Below are positions 43,746-51,440 of a stretch of DNA of 64,000 bases, piece after piece. Both the position numbers and the translations under genes were made by a program. A model generated the notes under the pieces. That model saw only the letters and a program-made list of their open reading frames with translations. It ran no database searches and was not told the DNA's origin. The DNA is taken from assembly GCF_003428335.1 (NCBI RefSeq), contig NZ_CP031704.1:620001-684000 (forward strand). The letters run 5' to 3'. Position 1 is the first letter of the stretch. The number at the start of each line of letters is the position of its first letter. Source of the DNA: Solimonas sp. K1W22B-7. Its GTDB lineage: Bacteria > Pseudomonadota > Gammaproteobacteria > Nevskiales > Nevskiaceae.

Positions 43746-44471
43746 ATGAAAAAGGATTCCGGCAGGGAAAGCTCGCGGGCGAAAGCGCCGCCGCCGCTCG
43801 TCAGCGGCCGCCAGCGCCTGATGGAAGCGGCCCTGCAGCTGGCCGCCACCACCCGCAGCCTGGCCTCGCTGGGCCTGCGCGAGGTGGCGCGCCAGGCCGG
43901 CCTGAATCCCAACACCTTCTACCGCCATTTCAATGACTTCGACGAGCTGGGGCTGGCGGTGATCGACCAGCTCAGCGGGCTGCTGCGCGAGGGCCTGCGG
44001 GAGCGGCGGCGCAAGCCGGCCGAGGCGGGCCTGAAGCTGGCCGACGCGAAGAACCCGGGCGAGGCCCTGGCCAAGGCCCAGGACGTGGTGCGGCAATCGG
44101 TGGCCCTGGTGCTGGATTTCGTCACCGAGCACCGCACCGCCTACGTGGTGGGCATCCGCGAGATGCACGGCAGTTCGCCGGTGCTGCGCAAGGCCCTGCG
44201 CAAGGTGCTGGACGACATCGGCGAGGACATGACCGAGGACGTGCTCGGGGCCCTCAAGCTGCCGCTGCTGACGCGGGACGACGTGGCCGAGATCTCGCAG
44301 CTGGTGGTCCGGCAGATGACCTTCTTCTCGCTCGACTACCTCGAGCATCCCGAGCAACGCGAGCAGATCCGCCGCCAGGCGGAGCGCTTCATCCTGCTGC
44401 TGTTCTGGGGCGCCATCGCCGCCAAGGCGCCCCAGGAACTGGGGGCTTCGGGGCTACGCTTCCCGGCCTGA
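43746..44471 (+). CDS. TetR family regulator, FabR-like
   Basis: The protein has 241 residues: a 20-residue basic lead, HTH (SGRQRLMEAALQLAATTRS, LREVARQAGLNPNTFYRHF) and a long helical effector domain (VLDFVTEHRTAYVVGIREMHG, VVRQMTFFSLDYLE). NPNTFYRHFNDFDELGLAV resembles FabR, which senses unsaturated acyl-CoA or acyl-ACP. That makes lipid sensing plausible for control of the divergent diiron-like gene. Confidence 0.88.
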   Translation: MKKDSGRESSRAKAPPPLVSGRQRLMEAALQLAATTRSLASLGLREVARQAGLNPNTFYRHFNDFDELGLAVIDQLSGLLREGLRERRRKPAEAGLKLADAKNPGEALAKAQDVVRQSVALVLDFVTEHRTAYVVGIREMHGSSPVLRKALRKVLDDIGEDMTEDVLGALKLPLLTRDDVAEISQLVVRQMTFFSLDYLEHPEQREQIRRQAERFILLLFWGAIAAKAPQELGASGLRFPA

Positions 44472-44481
44472 GCTGGGATCG

Positions 44482-44567
44482 CCCTGTAGCCCGGTTTCGC
44501 GTAGCGAAGCCGGGGGCGGACCCGGGCGGCGCTTCCCGGCTTCGCTACGCGAAACCGGGCTACAGGG
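44482..44567. repeat. GTAGCCCGG-type palindrome with 33-bp perfect arms
   Basis: Positions 44482-44514 are exactly the reverse complement of 44535-44567; the arms begin CCCTGTAGCCCGGTTTCG and end in GCCGGG, around a 20-base GC-rich spacer. A single, degenerate unit of the family is at 698-729. It lies between convergent genes. Confidence 0.9.
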
Positions 44568-44606
44568 ATTCGGGCTTCTGCCCATCGCCGGGAGGCGCAG
44601 GAATCT

Positions 44607-44867
44607 TCAGAGCAGCAGCGAGAACACCGCGTCCAGCAGGGTGCGGTGATGCACCGCGACGATGCCCAGCATGGTGACCACCATGCCGGTGGACACGAAG
44701 CCGTCCGGCAGGCCGTAGTGCATCGCGGGGTTCTCCACCGGCTCCTGGCCCTTGCGGCGGGCGGCGCTGCGGCGGTGGCGGCTGTCGACCGTCACCACGG
44801 CCTCGGCGGAGATGCGGCCGCGGCGGCGGGCGGGGGTCTGGGTTGCTGCAGTGGCTGCGAGGCTCAT
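44607..44867 (-). CDS. small protein divergent from lexA, possible SOS gene
   Basis: This encodes 86 residues from the ATG at 44867: a basic, Arg-rich N-terminal half (PARRRGRISAEA, RHRRSAARRKGQE) and a hydrophobic C-terminal stretch (FVSTGMVVTMLGIVAVHH, then TLLDAVFSLLL) suggesting one membrane segment. No family recognised. Its start is four bases from a LexA-box-like sequence, so it should be SOS-regulated if expressed. No ribosome site is visible at this ATG; a shorter form beginning at MHYGLPDG is possible. Confidence 0.55.
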   Translation of the reverse strand: MSLAATAATQTPARRRGRISAEAVVTVDSRHRRSAARRKGQEPVENPAMHYGLPDGFVSTGMVVTMLGIVAVHHRTLLDAVFSLLL

Positions 44868-44870
44868 ATA

Positions 44871-44906
44871 CTGTTTACCTGACAAGTACTGTTCAAGTGA
44901 ACAGTA
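44871..44906. promoter_or_regulatory. two adjacent LexA (SOS) boxes
   Basis: Box 1, TACTGTTCAAGTGAACAGTA at 44887-44906, is a palindrome with 9-bp arms and the CTGT-N8-ACAG core of gammaproteobacterial LexA sites. Box 2 at 44871-44886, CTGTTTACCTGACAAG, keeps the CTGT half and has CAAG instead of ACAG. Together they occupy the gap between lexA and the divergent small gene. Confidence 0.88.
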
Positions 44907-44923
44907 GTCGTTCCGAGCCGAGG

Positions 44924-45583
44924 ATGCAAGCCCCGATGGCCAATTTGACGCCACGCCAGACCGAAATCCTGCGTTTCATCGAACAGCGCCTGCGTGACGA
45001 GGGGTATCCCCCGTCCCAGCGCGACATCGCCGAGCACTTCGGCTTTGCCCAGAACGCGGCGCGCGACCACCTGCAGGCGCTGGTGCGCAAGGGCGAGATC
45101 GAGATCGCCCCCAACGACGCCCGTGCCATCCGCCTGCTGCGCGAGGCCACGCCGGCCGGCCTGCCGCTGCTGGGGCGCATCGCCGCCGGCGCGCCGATCA
45201 CCGCGCCGTCCAACGCCGAGCACTGGATGGAGATCGACCCCGGCCTGTTCCAGCCGCGTGCCGACTTCCTGCACCGCGTGGACGGCGACTCGATGATCGA
45301 CGCCGGCATCCTGCCGGGCGACCTGGTGGGCATCCACGCCCAGGGCGAGGCCGAGAACGGCCAGATCGTGGCCGCCTGCCTCTACGAGCCGCGCGGTGGC
45401 TACGAACGCATCACCCTGAAGCGCTATCGCCGCAAGGGCAGCGTGGTGACGCTGCACGCCGAGAACCCGCGCTACGAGCCGATCGTGATCGACCTGGCGC
45501 AGCCGGCGGAAGACCAGGAGGCGGCACCGTTCCGTATCGCCGGGATCATGGGCGGCCTGCTGCGCACCGGCGCGCCGCGCTGA
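44924..45583 (+). CDS. lexA: LexA repressor
   Basis: This is the SOS-response repressor, 219 residues from 44924 (or 215 from the ATG at 44936, MANLTPRQTEIL, which matches the usual LexA start). The winged helix spans about 5-70 (YPPSQRDIAEHFGFAQNAARDHL). The self-cleavage site is Ala-Gly in GRIAAGAPI, the catalytic Ser is in DGDSMIDAGILPGD and the Lys in ITLKRYRR. RecA filaments trigger cleavage after DNA damage. The LexA boxes upstream indicate autoregulation. Confidence 0.95.
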   Translation: MQAPMANLTPRQTEILRFIEQRLRDEGYPPSQRDIAEHFGFAQNAARDHLQALVRKGEIEIAPNDARAIRLLREATPAGLPLLGRIAAGAPITAPSNAEHWMEIDPGLFQPRADFLHRVDGDSMIDAGILPGDLVGIHAQGEAENGQIVAACLYEPRGGYERITLKRYRRKGSVVTLHAENPRYEPIVIDLAQPAEDQEAAPFRIAGIMGGLLRTGAPR

Positions 45584-45587
45584 GCCC

Positions 45588-46874
45588 TCAGTACGCCTGG
45601 TACAGCCGCGCCTGCAGGCCTTCCAGGGCGAACCAGATCACCACGACGTTGCCGTAGCTGTCCATCGCGACGGAGGGCGGGGCCGTGATACGCACCTCAT
45701 CGCTGCCGGAAGGGGTGACGGAGGTCTTGCCGCCCTGCGCCGCGCCGGCGGCGGAATAGCGCTGCAGGTCGATCTCCGAGGGCACGCAGCAGGAGTTGCC
45801 GGGTGAGCCGGCCCAGGCGACCACGGCGTCGCCGTCCGGATCCAGCGCCACGTCGAGCGCCTCGTGGATGCTGACGCCGCCGCCGGGCCCCGCATTGACC
45901 TGGAAGGCGGCGCCCTGGCCCAGGCCCGCGGCGGAGTAGCGCCGCGCCCAGACGTCGTAGCCGCTGCTGTAGTTGCTGCTGATGCGGTGCAGGACATGCC
46001 AGCCGATCAGGTAGTTGCCGGCGTGGTCCATCGCCACCACCGGCTGATAGGCCACCAGCGGCAGGGTCGGGTTGATGCGCGTCTTCAGCCCTGCGGGCAG
46101 GCCGCTGGCCTTGTAGCGCTGCGCGTAGATCACATTGTTGGTCAGCGCGGTCTTGTCCTCCCAGACCACCACGAAGTTGCCCTGCGCATCCATCGCCGCC
46201 TGCGGGGCATAGGCGTTGTAGGTGCCGAGCAGCGGCGTCGGGTTGGTGAGGCTGGAGGTGACCAGGATGTTGCCGGCGCCGCCGCTGCCGTCGAGCGCGT
46301 AGCGTCTGGCGTGCACGGTGCTGTAACCGAGCGCGAAGGTCCCCTCCGAAACACCGGGGATCGGGCCGTAGATCTGCACGAAGTCGTTCCACACCACCAC
46401 GAAGCGGCCGTCCGGGGCCATCGCCACGGAGTGGTAGCCGGCGCCCTGCGTCAGCCGCGCCACCTGCAGCAGGGCGCTGCGCGGCGCGCCGCCGGCGTCG
46501 AAGCTGCGCGCGTAGATCAGGGTGGCGCTGTCGACCGGATCGAAGGCGCGCCAGGCCACGACGTAGTCGCCCGCCGCGCTCATCGCCAGGGCCGGTGCAT
46601 GCGCGCTGGGCTGGCTCGCCGGCGTGACCTGGAACTGCGGGCCCTGCGGCGTGCCGTCGGCGTAGTAGCGCCGCGCGCTGATGTAGGGCTCCTGCCAGAC
46701 CGCCAGGAAATTGCCGGCGGCGTCGCGCGCGACCTGTGGCGCGGAGCCTCCCTGGGTGGTGATGGTGAACTGCGGCCCCAGCGGATCGCCCGGCGCGGCC
46801 TGGGCCTGGGCCTGTCCCGCTCCCAGCATCGTGGCGGCGACGGCGACACCCGCGATCCAGCGCTGCATCAGCAT
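45588..46874 (-). CDS. secreted protein with seven repeats, probable beta-propeller
   Basis: This encodes 428 residues with a signal peptide cleaved after AQAQA near residue 26. Seven repeats begin near residues 46, 94, 149, 224, 279, 341 and 401, each with a core like APQVARDAAGNFLAVW or PSVAMDSYGNVVVIW, and most followed about 10-15 residues later by a short ARRY-like strand. Seven such units suggest a seven-bladed propeller. A CC pair (SCCVPSE, about 361) could form a disulfide. Start at 46874 follows GGGGAGAAGG. Role unknown; ligand binding or surface attachment are possible. Confidence 0.8.
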   Translation of the reverse strand: MLMQRWIAGVAVAATMLGAGQAQAQAAPGDPLGPQFTITTQGGSAPQVARDAAGNFLAVWQEPYISARRYYADGTPQGPQFQVTPASQPSAHAPALAMSAAGDYVVAWRAFDPVDSATLIYARSFDAGGAPRSALLQVARLTQGAGYHSVAMAPDGRFVVVWNDFVQIYGPIPGVSEGTFALGYSTVHARRYALDGSGGAGNILVTSSLTNPTPLLGTYNAYAPQAAMDAQGNFVVVWEDKTALTNNVIYAQRYKASGLPAGLKTRINPTLPLVAYQPVVAMDHAGNYLIGWHVLHRISSNYSSGYDVWARRYSAAGLGQGAAFQVNAGPGGGVSIHEALDVALDPDGDAVVAWAGSPGNSCCVPSEIDLQRYSAAGAAQGGKTSVTPSGSDEVRITAPPSVAMDSYGNVVVIWFALEGLQARLYQAY

Positions 46875-46967
46875 GGCCTTCTCCCCTGGGCGATCCTGGC
46901 CGCGCCAATATAGGCTCTCGGCCTGCACTATGCTTGGCGCAGCCGTTTGCCACGAAAGGTTCCACCG

Positions 46968-47882
46968 ATGAAATCCTCCCGCGCCCTGTTCGGCGCGCTG
47001 CTGCTGGCCCTGCTGGCGCTGCCCGCGCAGGCCGAGCCCACCCAGGCCCCGCCCTGGTCGCTGAAGACGCCCGAGGGCAAGACGGTGAACTATCCGGCCG
47101 ATGCCAGGGGCCAGCCCACGGTGCTGCTGTTCTGGCCGTCCTGGTGCCCCTTCAGCCGCGCGCTGCAGCCCTACGTGCAGGCGATCTGGGAGGACTACCG
47201 CGGCGCCGGCGTGAACGTCTGGACCATCAACATCAAGGAAGACCGCGGCGGCGATCCGGTGCAGGCGATGAAGGACCGCGGCCTGAGCTTTCCGCTGCTG
47301 CTCAACGGCGATCCGCTGGTCGCCAGCTACGGCATCGTGCGCACGCCCTGGTTCGTGGTGATCGACGGCAAGGGCCGCATCGCCTACACGCGTCCCGACA
47401 ACGTGCCTTCGCCGATCGACGTGGCGAAGAAGGCGCGCGAAACGCTCAACGGCCTGCTCGGCGATCGCGCCGTGCCGCTGCCCGGGAGCTATCCGCCGCC
47501 CTATGACCTGCACCTGCGCAAGCCCGGCGGGCCGCAGTCCTCGCGGCTGGAGTCGGCGGCAGCACCCGACAGCGACTGGCGTCCCTGGGCCGAGCGCTAC
47601 CTCGCCGCCGTGCCGGCGGACGAGGCGGTGGCCGGCATGGCGCCGCGCGGGCCGGTGGCCGACGGCAAGGCGGCGATCGGCATCGCGCGCGAGCTGTGGA
47701 CGCAGGCCTGGGGCGCGGAGCAGACCGCGATCCAGGCACCCTACCGCTCCTATCGCAAGAACAACCGCTGGCTGGTGCTGGGCAATGCCAAGTCCGGCCG
47801 GCTGGGCCAGGGCTGGGTGCTGGTGATCGAGGCCGACAGCGGCAAGCTGGTCCGCCTGTCGCAAGGCGCCAAGGCGCCTTGA
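46968..47882 (+). CDS. secreted thioredoxin-fold protein fused to an NTF2-like domain
   Basis: This encodes 304 residues: signal peptide (LFGALLLALLALPAQA), a TlpA/AhpC-type thioredoxin fold at about 26-160 (VLLFWPSWCPFSRAL, VRTPWFVVIDGKGRI), a linker, and a C-terminal domain of about 75 residues (AIGIARELWTQAWGAEQ, WVLVIEADSGKLVRLSQG) that resembles the NTF2-fold immunity-protein family. The active-site motif is CPFS, not CxxC, so it is a monothiol form unable to make an internal disulfide. Fusion of these two parts in a periplasmic protein is unusual. Function unknown. Confidence 0.75.
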   Translation: MKSSRALFGALLLALLALPAQAEPTQAPPWSLKTPEGKTVNYPADARGQPTVLLFWPSWCPFSRALQPYVQAIWEDYRGAGVNVWTINIKEDRGGDPVQAMKDRGLSFPLLLNGDPLVASYGIVRTPWFVVIDGKGRIAYTRPDNVPSPIDVAKKARETLNGLLGDRAVPLPGSYPPPYDLHLRKPGGPQSSRLESAAAPDSDWRPWAERYLAAVPADEAVAGMAPRGPVADGKAAIGIARELWTQAWGAEQTAIQAPYRSYRKNNRWLVLGNAKSGRLGQGWVLVIEADSGKLVRLSQGAKAP

Positions 47883-48484
47883 GGCGAGCCGCCGCGCCGC
47901 CGCAGGCGCTGTTGCCGCCGCCGCCGGGGCCGCTGCGCAAGCTGGAGCGCGCGTTCTACGACCGCGACGCGCAGCTGGTCGCACGCGAGCTGCTCGGGCG
48001 CTATCTCGTGCATCGCGTCGATGGCGTCGAGCGCATCGGACGCATCGTCGAAACCGAGGCCTACCTGGGGCCGCATGACCTGGCGGCGCATTCCTCGCGC
48101 GGGCTCACGCCGCGCACGCGCGTGATGTTCGGGCCGCCCGGACATGCCTACGTGTATCTCATCTACGGCATGCACCATTGCGTCAACGTCGTCACCGAGC
48201 CCGAGGGGACGGCCTCCGCCGTACTGCTGCGGGCGCTGGAGCCGGTGAAAAACCTGGAAGGGCGCACGCAGGGGCCGGGGCTGCTGTGCAAGGCCATGGG
48301 CCTGGACCTGCGGCACAACGGCGCCGACCTGCTGGGCGACGAGCTGTACGTGGCGGAGTCGCAGCCGCTGCCGGCGATCCGCATCGTGCGCCGGCCGCGC
48401 GTCGGCGTGGACTACGCCGGGCACTGGGCGCGGCGCCTGCTGCGCTTCTACATCAAGGACAACCGCTGGGTGTCGAAACCCTAG
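47879..48484 (+). CDS. 3-methyladenine DNA glycosylase (AAG/MPG family)
   Basis: The enzyme excises alkylated purines such as 3-methyladenine. The product has 201 residues from a TTG that overlaps the previous stop; no ATG is available before the homology. Recognisable parts are LGRYLVHRVDGVERIGRIVETEAYLGPHD in pieces (key: VETEAYLGPHD, with the catalytic Glu), FGPPGHAYVYLIYGMHHCVNV and GPGLLCKAMGL. The start is uncertain. Its stop codon overlaps that of the convergent GIY-YIG gene in the bases CTAG. Confidence 0.9.
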   Translation: MRRAAAPPQALLPPPPGPLRKLERAFYDRDAQLVARELLGRYLVHRVDGVERIGRIVETEAYLGPHDLAAHSSRGLTPRTRVMFGPPGHAYVYLIYGMHHCVNVVTEPEGTASAVLLRALEPVKNLEGRTQGPGLLCKAMGLDLRHNGADLLGDELYVAESQPLPAIRIVRRPRVGVDYAGHWARRLLRFYIKDNRWVSKP

Positions 48485-48759
48485 GTCGGCCAGGGGTTCT
48501 CACGCACCCAGGCCAGTTTTGCGGGCCGTCGCCGCTTCTTCAGGGCCGCCTCGGCCTTGAGCGCCGCGCTGCGGTTCTCGCAGGCCAGGGCCGCCAGCAC
48601 GCGCAGCGGCGGATTGATGCGGGTGAAGGCCGCGCCGCGGCCGCTGCGGTGCTTCTCGAAGCGCTGCGCCACGTCCGGCGTGACACCGGTGTAGAGGAGG
48701 TCGCCGGTGCACTCCAGCATGTAGACGTACCAAGGCGCGGGGGCGGGGGAATCGGGCAT
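48481..48759 (-). CDS. GIY-YIG nuclease domain protein (UPF0213/YhbQ-like)
   Basis: This encodes 92 residues from the ATG at 48759. WYVYMLECTGDLLYTGVTPDVAQR is the GIY-YIG module (here VYM...YTG), with the conserved Arg in QRFEKHRSG and Glu in KAEAALKK. Members are small single-domain nucleases of unknown cellular role. It shares the CTAG at 48481-48484 with the stop of the convergent glycosylase gene. Confidence 0.88.
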   Translation of the reverse strand: MPDSPAPAPWYVYMLECTGDLLYTGVTPDVAQRFEKHRSGRGAAFTRINPPLRVLAALACENRSAALKAEAALKKRRRPAKLAWVRENPWPT

Positions 48760-48878
48760 GGCGCCATGGTAAGACACCTGAACGCGGGCTGAAGCGCCCG
48801 ATCAGCCTTCGTTCAGCACGATTCGCCTAGCTTGGTGTCACCGGGCGCCGATGCGCCTCTCAAGAAGGACAGGACGTC

Positions 48879-49271
48879 ATGAACAATGTAACTGCGGGTA
48901 TCGTCGGCGTCGCTGCCGCCGCGGTGGTCGGCATGTCGGCGATGGTGTTCGCCACCCGCTCCGGCGAGGGCGACGCCGCCGGCAAGGCGGACAAGGACAA
49001 GAAGGAAGTGGTGGCGACCCGCGAGGAATGCCACACCGAGCGCGTGGTCACCAACAAGGAATGGGGCGCCAAGCGCGTGACCGGCACGATCCTGGGCGGT
49101 GCCGCCGGCGGTGCCATCGGCCACCAGATCGGTGGTGGCAGCGGCAAGGACGTGGCGACCGTCGCCGGCGCGCTGGGCGGTGCCTATGCCGGCGGCAAGG
49201 TCGCCCAGAAGCACTATCCCGACCAGGAAGTGAGCTACCGCGAGAAGTGCCGCCAGGTGCCGGTGCGTTAA
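48879..49271 (+). CDS. glycine-zipper 2TM domain protein
   Basis: This encodes 130 residues: an N-terminal membrane segment (AGIVGVAAAAVVGMSAMVFA), a charged linker, then a glycine-zipper repeat (GTILGGAAGGAIGHQIGGG and VAGALGGAYAGGKVA) as in SlyB/PcP-type envelope proteins, ending in a Cys-containing tail. It probably sits in the envelope and supports its integrity. Monocistronic; a strong terminator follows. Confidence 0.88.
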   Translation: MNNVTAGIVGVAAAAVVGMSAMVFATRSGEGDAAGKADKDKKEVVATREECHTERVVTNKEWGAKRVTGTILGGAAGGAIGHQIGGGSGKDVATVAGALGGAYAGGKVAQKHYPDQEVSYREKCRQVPVR

Positions 49272-49287
49272 GCACGCAAGGGCTGGT

Positions 49288-49323
49288 TAAAAAACAGCAG
49301 GCCTTCGGGCCTGCTGTTTTTTT
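49288..49323 (+). terminator. terminator after the glycine-zipper gene
   Basis: The stem ACAGCAGGCC / GGCCTGCTGT has a TTCG loop, with A-run before and seven T after. Confidence 0.93.
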
Positions 49324-49488
49324 CTGTTGCCGGGCGGCAACAGGGCTTCATCGCGGGCCAGAAAAAGCTGGACGCATGCCGGTTGGCGGGGCAGAGTTAC
49401 CACTCGTGCGGAGCGGTAGGATTTCTCTACTTACTCTGTATAGGTTCGCGCCTACGGTGTCTCCATGGCACCCCGAGACCCCCCGCTC

Positions 49489-50049
49489 ATGCGCTCAACT
49501 TTTCATCGCAGCCTGTCGGCTGCAGGCCTGTTGCTTTCGATTCTTGCCGCCACGGCGAGTCCTTCCGCCGCTGCCCTGGACCTGAGCGACAAGCTGGGCA
49601 TGGCCACCCGCGGCAACGAGTTGGTGGACGACAGCGTGCAGACCCCGCTGGCGCTGGAAGCCTCGCCCAAGCTCGACGACGAGTTCGTCGTGGACCTGGT
49701 GATCAGCGACGCCTTGTCGCTGCTGGGCACCAGCTACCAGTTCGGTGCGCGCGAAGACGCCAAGAACGTGGACTGTTCCTCGCTGGTGCAGCGCATCTTC
49801 CGCGCCATCGGCCTGGACGTGCCGCGCACCACGCGCGAGCAGGTCGGCTACGGTGAGCCGGTGGCCCTGTCGGCACTGCGCAAGGGCGACCTGCTGTTCT
49901 ACCGCTGGCAGCGCCAGGGCCTGCACGTGGCGGTCTACATGGACGACGGCTACATCCTGCACGCTTCGCCCGGCCAGGGCCGCGTGGTGGTCACGCGGCT
50001 GACGCCGAGCTGGGACAGCCGGCTGGTGGCGGCGCGGCGCGTCATCTAG
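49489..50049 (+). CDS. NlpC/P60 family endopeptidase, secreted
   Basis: This encodes 186 residues from the ATG at 49489 (an ATG eight codons earlier is possible). A signal peptide ends near ASPSAAALD. The peptidase domain fills the C-terminal two thirds: catalytic Cys in NVDCSSLVQRIF, His in GLHVAVYMDDG and a second His in YILHASPGQGRV. It should cut peptidoglycan stem peptides in the periplasm, as MepS and related enzymes do. Confidence 0.9.
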   Translation: MRSTFHRSLSAAGLLLSILAATASPSAAALDLSDKLGMATRGNELVDDSVQTPLALEASPKLDDEFVVDLVISDALSLLGTSYQFGAREDAKNVDCSSLVQRIFRAIGLDVPRTTREQVGYGEPVALSALRKGDLLFYRWQRQGLHVAVYMDDGYILHASPGQGRVVVTRLTPSWDSRLVAARRVI

Positions 50050-50057
50050 GCTTCACG

Positions 50058-50109
50058 GTGCGCATTGCGCACCCTACGCCGGCGTTTCGGTAGGGTGCGC
50101 AATGCGCAC
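50058..50109. repeat. GTGCGCATTGCGCAC palindromic repeat
   Basis: Perfect 20-bp arms (50058-50077 and 50090-50109) beginning GTGCGCATTGCGCACCCTAC flank a 12-base spacer; each arm contains its own smaller palindrome. It sits between convergent genes. It is a type widely seen in proteobacterial intergenic regions. Confidence 0.88.
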
Positions 50110-50120
50110 GCGGTACGATC

Positions 50121-51356
50121 TCAGAGACTCACCAGCTCGTAGTTGTTGCGCCCCGATTCCTTGACCCGGTACAGCGCCTCGTCGGCGGCGCGGTAGGCGT
50201 CCGACAGGCGCGTGTCCGGCGGTGCCGCGGCCGCACCGATGCTCACGGTGATGATGCCCAGGGTGGCGCCCTTGTTCTCGATCTGCAGCCCCGAGATGGT
50301 TTCCAGCAGGGCCGAGAGCCGCTGCCGGCCGGATTCCTCGTCGCAGTCGTGCAGCAGCAGCGCGAACTCTTCTCCCCCCATGCGCGCCACCATGTCCAGC
50401 GGCCGGCGCGCGAAGCCCGACAGCGCCACCGCGATCTCGATCAGCACGCCGTCGCCATACTCGTGGCCGTGCAGGTCGTTGACCTTCTTGAAGTGGTCCA
50501 GGTCGATCACCGCCAGCACCATGCGGCCGCTGCGGCTGCCGCGCGACAGGGCGCGGCTCATCGCCTCGTAGTGCTTCTCCAGCGCGCGGCGGTTGGGCAG
50601 GCCGGTGAGCGGATCGCGGTGTGCCATCACGCGCAGCAGCAGCGCGGCCGCCCATTGCCGGCGCAGCGCCAGCTTGTTGGACACCGAGGCCAGCACCACC
50701 AGCGCCGGCAGCAGCCACTTGATGATCCAGGAGCTGGCGGCGTGCGGGTTCGGCGCCTCGCCCCAGAGCCAGGCCTGGCTGAGGCTCACGCCGATGTAGG
50801 CCGCCAGCAACAGCATCGTGCGGCTGAACCGCAGCCGCGCCATCAGGATCACCGCGATCGGCACCAGCACGCCGATCGAGGGGTCTATCGGAAAGCCCGA
50901 GCGGTCGCTGTGGTGGCGCATGGTCTCCACCACCAGCATCTCGATCACGTAGGCGCCCATCATCACCCACTCGGTGCTGTCGGCATCGGGGCGACGCAAC
51001 AGCAGCCATAGCACCAGGCCGAACAGCGGCGTGATCACCGCCAGCTCCAGCATCAGCACGAAACCGCTGTTGGACGGTGCGGAGCCGATCAGGGCCGGCG
51101 CCCAGAACGCGGCGGACGCGAAGGACAGCAGTGTGATCACTGCCAGGATGATGCGGGCATTGCGGCTGGAGGCGCGGTTGAAAGTCTGGAAGTCGTCTTC
51201 CAGCCGCTTGGGGAAGCGGAACTGCCGGGTCTTTGCGGCAACGATGTCCGCGACCTCGTGGGCCTCCTGCGGTGTCAGGTCGTATTCCGGCAGGTCGCGC
51301 AGGGCCGCGATGGCCTTGCGTGGTGCCAACCCCTCCTCGGCACTGTGATCGCTCAT
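50121..51356 (-). CDS. membrane diguanylate cyclase (GGDEF), second
   Basis: This encodes 411 residues: a soluble N terminus of about 70 residues, about six membrane segments (70-235) and a C-terminal GGDEF domain with the active loop RMGGEEF. The RxxD inhibitory site (RPLD) is five residues before it, as in the cyclase at 6.6 kb. The N-terminal soluble part (PEYDLTPQEAHEVADIVAAKT) is of no known family. It should make cyclic di-GMP in response to an unknown signal. Confidence 0.92.
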   Translation of the reverse strand: MSDHSAEEGLAPRKAIAALRDLPEYDLTPQEAHEVADIVAAKTRQFRFPKRLEDDFQTFNRASSRNARIILAVITLLSFASAAFWAPALIGSAPSNSGFVLMLELAVITPLFGLVLWLLLRRPDADSTEWVMMGAYVIEMLVVETMRHHSDRSGFPIDPSIGVLVPIAVILMARLRFSRTMLLLAAYIGVSLSQAWLWGEAPNPHAASSWIIKWLLPALVVLASVSNKLALRRQWAAALLLRVMAHRDPLTGLPNRRALEKHYEAMSRALSRGSRSGRMVLAVIDLDHFKKVNDLHGHEYGDGVLIEIAVALSGFARRPLDMVARMGGEEFALLLHDCDEESGRQRLSALLETISGLQIENKGATLGIITVSIGAAAAPPDTRLSDAYRAADEALYRVKESGRNNYELVSL

Positions 51357-51440
51357 GCGGTCTCTATTGGCGGGCTTCCAACCCTTGTTATGCCCGCAGC
51401 CTAACAGGCTGCGGGCCGGGTGCCGACCCCTGAAAAAAGC

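Noticed and set aside
51401-51440. Reading the rtcB remnant as an intact short gene
   Set aside because: The frame past codon 82 has no RtcB homology and lacks all later catalytic residues, so it cannot be a working ligase. A single sequencing error cannot explain loss of most of the gene.
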